A DNA stretch of 64,000 nucleotides from Paguma larvata. Taxonomy: Eukaryota > Chordata > Mammalia > Carnivora > Viverridae. How positions within the stretch are numbered: the first letter of the stretch is position 1; each line of letters opens with the position of its first letter. The stretch is taken from the NCBI GenBank assembly GCA_030068075.1, contig CM057826.1, positions 99,189,804 to 99,253,803 on the forward strand, given 5' to 3'. Positions 58,331 through 64,000 of the stretch are shown here, piece by piece. The translations under genes were made by a program, and so were the position numbers. The notes beneath the pieces are model-generated. The model was not told the DNA's origin and ran no database searches. It saw only the letters and a list, made by a program, of their open reading frames with translations.

Positions 58331-59947
58331 CAAACCATATGATTCATCCAGAAATTCTACTCCACAAGCATTTGAAGAGGCCAGAGGTGAATGGCAGGGA
58401 AATGGTCTGAGGGCCCCAACCCCACCACTGCCCTTCTCCCTCTGCACTTTACAAAGCAAATAGTCCTCGGAGGGAAATCAAACTCCCATAAGTCACCAAT
58501 AACTTTTCTGAATTTGTTATACATAGTGCTCTTTTTCTGTTACTGGTGGTGTTTGCAGTGAGGGGAAGTAGTGCAGTATTGGCGGGGGTGCGGAGGGGCA
58601 GGGTGAGGAGGGAAGCCCACTGGGCTGTACAGTGTACAGTCACAGGAAGCAAGACAACTTCCTGTCCCACTTGCTCTCTAAGTACCATGCTGACCTATCC
58701 CTGGGTAGCATGATTTCCTCATTATTCTCAATATCACGGCTTTTCTGCTTTGACTTATCCCCTCTCTCCAGGAAGAAGAAAAAGGAGATAAAATTTGGGG
58801 AAGAGGTGGAGGGAGATACACAGAAGTTCAGTGAAGCACCTCAGTAAAGAAAGAGGGGGCAGAGTCAACATCTGGAGGGTCTTCCTGACTCCCTTCCCCC
58901 ATGACCCTTAATGCTCTTACTCAGTGCACTCCAACCTCCAAAGCTCCTTCTTCCTTCCTCTCTCACTTCCCCCTAGAGAGCTCCCGTTGGCAGTAGCAAA
59001 GTGTTAGAATTTACCCCGTTCTCATAATTTAGGAGGCTGAATTCCTGCTTGGAATGAGACAGCTGAAGTTCATCCTACCCTTCCTAGTGTTCAGGAATTA
59101 AAAGTCTAGCTAATAGACAGAGCTGTCTTCAGATCAATGTGGAAACAAGGGCAACTGATTCATTATTTGAGTATGCACAACAGAGCACATGCAGATAGGT
59201 AGCTCACAAGACACGACAGCACATACGATTTATACAGAAAGGCAGAAGAAATAGCAACGAAATATCTGTCTCTTCAAGAGGCAAATGGGTATATCTTGAG
59301 ATGAGTTCCCGGCTTAACTCCAGAGGCATGTGGAACACTTGAGGGATTATGAGGCCCATGACCTTGAAGATATCTCTGCATTGTCAAACTGAAGACTGGG
59401 CTTATCTAGTCCCAAAAGGTTACAGCAAGGATTCAGGCCCATTCCCTTTTCAAGGAGACCCTTACTACTAATAGTAACAGCACATGGGCACTTACCCATG
59501 GAGTAAACCTCTAATATGGCCCCTCTCATAATTAAATATCATCCTCTTCTTTCCATACCTCCATCGCTGAGGCTGCAGGCTGCCCTTCACTGCTTTTCTC
59601 CTTCCACACCACCCTTTATCTGAGGAGTCAGGCCCCAGAGTACAGTTTTCTCAAGGGACCCCACCCTTGGGCAGAAACATTTCCTGTAGACATGAAGATG
59701 CCCATTCCCTGGGGGCCAGAGGCAGGAAAGCCATCAGAGTAAAGGACCCCACCCTAAACTGTGACTGATGGTGCCCCTTTAATCTGCTCACTAGAGCTTC
59801 CAACATGAAGAGGTAGGCAAACATTCCTTTTTGTCCTTTAAACCAAATGTTAAATCAGCTCCACAAACCTGGAGATTGAGAGCAAGAAGCATGCGAGGCC
59901 TCGTTCTCATTGCCAGCTTAAATTTAACTCCTAACACCTACCAGTGC
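58331..59947. other. Unassigned sequence
   Basis: No gene or named repeat. A G-rich stretch at 58581-58612 could form a G-quadruplex on the plus strand. Confidence 0.45.
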
Positions 59948-60100
59948 ATCTCAAACTTGAGTTGATGCTTGCAGTTCCTATTTAAAGTGCATACTTCGGA
60001 CCCATTTGTCTAATTCAGCTATGAGGTGGATCCAAGGAAGCTACGTTTTTATAATGCACCCTAGATGATTCTGATGCCAGTGGTACTCAGGAACACTGAC
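59948..60100 (+). repeat. MER5A-type hAT element
   Basis: 'gcatctcaaacttgagttga' start, 'aattcagctatgaggtggat', 'gatgattctgatgccagtgg' and 'tactcaggaac' near the end. Confidence 0.72.
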
Positions 60101-60639
60101 TTCCATTGTGCTGGTAAAACAAATATGCATGGAACTCTCTGCCCAGCCAGGGGCTCCTGAAAGTAGGGTAACACATGCCAACAGTGCCCTAGACTCTCAT
60201 AAATTATGCACTTTGGAAGTATTTACCAAAGTAATGGCTCTTGGAACCTGGTCTAGTACTAATAAGTATTAGAGAATATAACATGTCCTGGGTTAAACAA
60301 GTATTTTTACTGCAGGACTTCTTAAATCCTTTAATGTGTCAATATACTCTCATTCTCAAAGAGGAGTATATAACATACAGAATGTTCCAGATTTATGACT
60401 GTAGAAACCTCTGCTGAACTGGAACTCATATTAGGAAAATATGATCTAGGAGTCTTTTGAGATGCATCAGAGTAGTTTCCTTCAGTGTATGAATGGCTAC
60501 TAAAGTGTTTGATTTGGCTGTCATAAAATAATACTAGATATGTCAGTGTATATACACTGTACCATACAGACAATAAATAAATCATACATCGACTGATACA
60601 CAGTCCTGGGTGCCCTAGTAACATACACTATACAGTATA
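60101..60639. other. Unassigned sequence
   Basis: No gene or named repeat. A perfect 16-base palindrome 'cagtgtatatacactg' lies at 60544-60559. Confidence 0.45.
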
Positions 60640-60880
60640 GTTATGTAGTATAGTCACATATACTATTTCATTTAATCTCTACAATAATCCAGTGAGGTGG
60701 GTATTAGTATTCATTCCTACTTCACGAAGAAGAAACAAGGGTCAGGAGAACTTAAGGAACTTGTACAAGATTATACCATCACTTGATGACAATACTGAGA
60801 TTCAAATCCAGGATCCACACCCAAATCAATTTGGCTTCAAACCCACATTCTTTTCCCTATACCCTCTGTACCTCTAGCAA
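60640..60880 (+). repeat. MIR SINE
   Basis: Nearly complete forward MIR: 'catttaatctctacaataat', 'ccagtgaggtgggtattagt', 'gagattcaaatccaggatcc' and 'cctataccctctgtacctct'. Confidence 0.9.
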
Positions 60881-61703
60881 CATAATAATTTCAGTGGAAT
60901 CTCATCTTCTGTGGGATTAGGTTCTAAAGTCAGTGACAATCAAAGGTAAATTAGACAAATATTTAAATCTCCCATTAAGTACAGTTATATGAAGTTCTGG
61001 GCAAATAACCCTGTTCAGTATTGTGTTGGTATAGATATATAATGCATATGTGTAGGCAAGATATAACTTTACAGCATTTTTATTTTAAGTATGTAAAACA
61101 GAAAACCTTTATAATTGAATTAATATAAATTAAACACCTATTTGATGCCTCTCTGCATTGCACACATCTCAATATGTGCCAGATCAACAATGGTGACATC
61201 TAGAATCATACAACTTTAGAACCAGAAAGGAATTCTATGATCAACTCAGTTGTTTTTAGAGTTGAAGGAACTGAGACCCCAGGAGGCTGTCGTTTCCCAA
61301 CCTCACCATCTACCTTTACTTCCCACATGCTTTGTGACCCTGAGCGTTTGCTCCCTGAGCATCAGCTAGAAGGAAAGTAGCAGGAATGTGCCTTTCTTAC
61401 AGGTGCCCTTTGTGGCCCAGCTGACTTGATGAATGGAATGCAGGGAGCTGTCTGGTGGTGTGAGGTGGCTGAGCTCTAGCCTTCGCATCTTACAGGGAGG
61501 CAGCTCCTTTCACAGGGCAAATGGCTGCAGCTTTGGCTCCACCTTGGAATTGCCTCCCCACAGGAGACAGGTTTCCAGCCTCTGCCTCTTGTCTGTGCAC
61601 TTCCTAGGATGGTCCAAACTGGTGGACCCATGAAAGGGCTGAGGTGGCATATAAAGGGAAGGAATTCTGTGGCCATAGAACTCAATATACCTCCTGCATG
61701 CAT

Positions 61704-61704
<1 letters not shown>
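60881..61704. other. Mostly unassigned sequence
   Basis: No gene. 61205-61300 has MIR-like text ('aactttagaaccagaaagga', 'ggaactgagacccc') but is too short to assign. Confidence 0.4.

Positions 61705-61738
<34 letters not shown>
61705..61738. repeat. (CA)n microsatellite
   Basis: Seventeen consecutive AC units. Confidence 0.97.
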
Positions 61739-61739
<1 letters not shown>

Positions 61740-62469
61740 CACACTTGCCCCATTCCTTTGAAGAAGGAAGAAGCCAGAATATGTGGTGTGGTCAGCTGTT
61801 TGGACTCTTAATTAGAGTATTGGATGTAAGGAATGGGGCAAGCTGGGGAGAGGGAGCTCATGGTTTTTGGTGGGGAGGACAGGAATAGTTCCAACTGTAA
61901 TCATATGGATGAAGGGAGTGAGCAGAACTGGCCTTTGTCATGGGAGAGCACACATACGCCCTTTTGGTGCCCTGTCTGGTCTTATCTGCCCTCTCCCATC
62001 CCATTGTCCATCTGACTTCCTTACCTGCCTTCATTCTCTCAGCTAACTTCCAAGGGGTGTAAGCAGTCACTACCAAGATGGCAGATGACCAGGGAGTGAG
62101 GCATTCCCTCTCAGGCACTTTCATGTGGGTGGTCTTACAGTTCCCAATGCTTCCAGAAGCAAAGGGAAACCGTACATGGGTAATGTGTCAGGCAGGTTGG
62201 AGAGAAATTTCTGAGCCACATGTCTTCATGATATTTTTCGTATCATGTGGCCCCACCCCCACTCCCTCTAAGAACACTCATCTGCACTCATTGTGAGCAC
62301 ACTATTTTTAGTTCTGTTTCAAAAATAAAAATATCCTAGAAATATATGGTGTTTCGCCAAGACACCAAAGTTGTTGGCTCTCATTTGACAGGGAAACTTT
62401 TGTGTCTGCTTTCCATGTTTTATTTAACTGGGAAGACGACCTACTTGCTGTGGCATAAGGCCCAAAGCG
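61739..62469. other. Unassigned sequence
   Basis: No gene or named repeat seen. Confidence 0.5.
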
Positions 62470-62605
62470 ATGTTTCACGAAGAATAGTGTTAAGAACTAC
62501 TTACATCAGAACGGCCTGGGAAGCTTACTAGCATGCCAGTTCCTGGGCTGGGAATTTGATTTTAAGGGCACTGGTGCTTGAGAACTTTTGGACTAAAGGT
62601 TGCTG
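62470..62605 (+). repeat. Possible MER5-like hAT element
   Basis: 'catcagaacggcctgggaag', 'cttactagcatgccagttcc' and 'gcttgagaacttttgga' follow the order of this family, with internal loss. Confidence 0.5.
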
Positions 62606-63011
62606 TCTCTTTTGACAGTGACATCTCCAATGACAAGTTATCCTATCTGTCACTTTGTGGAGAGTTCTGTATAAATGCCCTGCATAGCAGGAAGGCCCAC
62701 CACTTTCAGGGCCTTGAGGGAACAGGGCAGGTCTGTGTTCATCCAGTCTGTGTTCATCAAGAGCGTCCCTTGCCCTGTGCTGCTTGGGGACTTCCACCCA
62801 GACCTGCTACTCAGCCAAGGACACTTTAACCTCATCATGCCCTGAGTGTGGGCCTTGGGACAGCCCGGCCCTAGATGGATGGAGACAATGTCTCTAAGAA
62901 TTTAACAGTCCACCATTCCCTGTTCGCCCAACAGCCACGGTAGGCTGACCGAGACATCCCTGAAAACAGAGCCTTAAAAAAGACATCCTAACTACCCAAG
63001 ACTTAAATTGC
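62606..63011. other. Unassigned sequence
   Basis: No gene or named repeat. A 15-base near-perfect tandem duplication lies at 62731-62760. Confidence 0.5.

Positions 63012-63047
<36 letters not shown>
63012..63047. repeat. (CAT)n microsatellite
   Basis: Twelve uninterrupted CAT units. Confidence 0.97.
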
Positions 63048-63074
63048 GACTGAACAAAATCATGCTAGGAGGGA

Positions 63075-63295
63075 GCATGGCCTGTGTTCAAATTCCACAT
63101 GTGACACAAATAGCTGTGTGTGGTAAGAACAGATTGATCAACCCCTCTGGGCTTCCATTTCCTCATCCATAAAGCAAAGACACTAAAAGAATCTACTTCT
63201 TAGGATTGTTTTAAGAATGAAATGTGACAAGTACACCAAATTCTTAACACAGAGTTTGCCATACAGTGAGCGCTCAGTCAACAGACCACAGCTAG
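63075..63295 (-). repeat. MIR SINE
   Basis: Reverse MIR: 'gtgttcaaattccacatgtg', 'cttccatttcctcatccata', 'taggattgttttaagaatga' and 'tacagtgagcgctcagtcaa'. Confidence 0.85.
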
Positions 63296-64000
63296 CATGT
63301 AGGAGGTCTTTTTGTTAAAAAAAAAAAGCCTTCTTCCTTTGGGTAGACACATGGAGAACATATGCCTCTTCCTCTGGCCTGGCTCAGGCTGGTTCTTGGG
63401 TTCTTATCTTGGGGAACAGAGTGTCTCCCTCAGCCGGCCACGCTTTGGCAGGTCACAGCCCATAAAACTGACTGGGGAAGCTGTCACCAGATGTCAGGTC
63501 TAGTGATCTCACGGGAGGGTGGGGATGAGGTTGGCAGTGGGAGCTAGGCTGAACCAGGATTGTCCCTCCCTGCAGGCTCTGCAGATATTTGACCGCAGGG
63601 GCCCAGAAGCAGCAAGCTGGTTGCATCTGGCTTCTCAGAATCTCCAGTGCTACGCTCAGCAGACGCTCATCTTGATAAACTTCAGCGAGAACAAAGGCAT
63701 GAAGGCACACTGAATTTTTCTTTTCTGAGCTTGGCACCAGCTGATCATGCTTCCTGTCTCTCTAAGAGCTTCCCTGACACAGACGACTTGCTTCTCTCAC
63801 ATTTGGTCATCGCTCTCTTGCTTTTCTTTGTGAGTCAGCGTGGCTGCCCTTGTGCACGAGTCTGTTCTCCCGGCCCCAGTGCCTGACCTCCCCAGGTAAT
63901 CCCCCTCCGCCCAGGGTGAGCTTCCCCGCCTACTCGAGCTGCCTCTGAGACGTGCACTGGGGACGTGAGTCACAGCCCCATCCTCCCCAGCTGAAACTAT
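63296..64000. other. Unassigned sequence, GC-rich at the window edge
   Basis: No exon I can support. The last ~170 bases are clearly more GC-rich than the rest of the window, with a few CpGs. Confidence 0.45.

Noticed and set aside
60544..60559. Perfect 16-base palindrome
   Set aside because: Short, TA-centred and in AT-rich DNA. Expected occasionally by chance and no partner features nearby.
63560..63720. Possible exon after an acceptor-like 'ctccctgcag'
   Set aside because: No recognisable protein in any frame and no convincing donor. A chance acceptor is common.

Overview
The window looks like mammalian, almost certainly felid, genomic DNA with no recognisable protein-coding gene. The clearest marker is a set of about 17 copies of the carnivore tRNA-Lys-derived SINE (SINEC). 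Their body sequence (a tRNA-like head, then a 'gctgacagctcagagcctgg' type block, a CT-rich segment and an A-rich tail) is the cat-family version. Around them lie relics shared by placental mammals: MIR, MIR3, L2, MER5-type hAT elements, MaLR/MLT1-type LTRs and degraded L1. Base composition is AT-rich, dinucleotide and tetranucleotide microsatellites are common, and no open reading frame exceeds 138 codons. Every long frame I checked either falls in a repeat or shows no recognisable protein. The window therefore reads as intergenic or deep intronic sequence.

Layout. 1-3.4 kb: mostly unassigned, with one MIR and one MER5-like element. 3.4-10.2 kb: dense young SINEs, one of them inside an old LTR, and a MIR split by a broken SINE. 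10.2-20 kb: sparse repeats, one short L1 3' end, a possible retrocopy, a pre-miRNA-like hairpin at 13.9 kb, and a unique segment near 19.8 kb with clustered SOX, CArG and GATA motifs. 20-31 kb: MIR, MIR3 and L2 relics, a degraded L1 ORF2 segment, an MST-type LTR at 28.4 kb and an MLT1-like LTR at 30.1 kb. 31-36.3 kb: L2 relics, including one long L2 copy with a reverse-transcriptase-region remnant, broken by another ancient LTR. 36.3-40.6 kb: SINE, MIR and a 5'-truncated L1, plus a good CTCF-like site at 37.2 kb.

40.6-48.1 kb is the most structured part: two diverged LTRs in the same orientation, about 6.3 kb apart, enclosing a non-coding retroviral-type interior. That interior has later been hit by SINEs and by an L1 which itself carries a SINE. 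I read it as one ancient, dead class I-like provirus. 48.1-64 kb: mainly unique sequence with two neighbouring MER5 elements (one split by a SINE), an MLT1-type LTR next to an L2, several MIRs and two microsatellites. The last 170 bases are distinctly GC-rich.

Nothing here forms a working gene set. The interest lies in the nesting order of the mobile elements, which gives a relative chronology (MIR, L2 and MER5 oldest; then MaLR LTRs and the provirus; then L1; then SINEC), and in a few candidate regulatory or structural sites in unique DNA.
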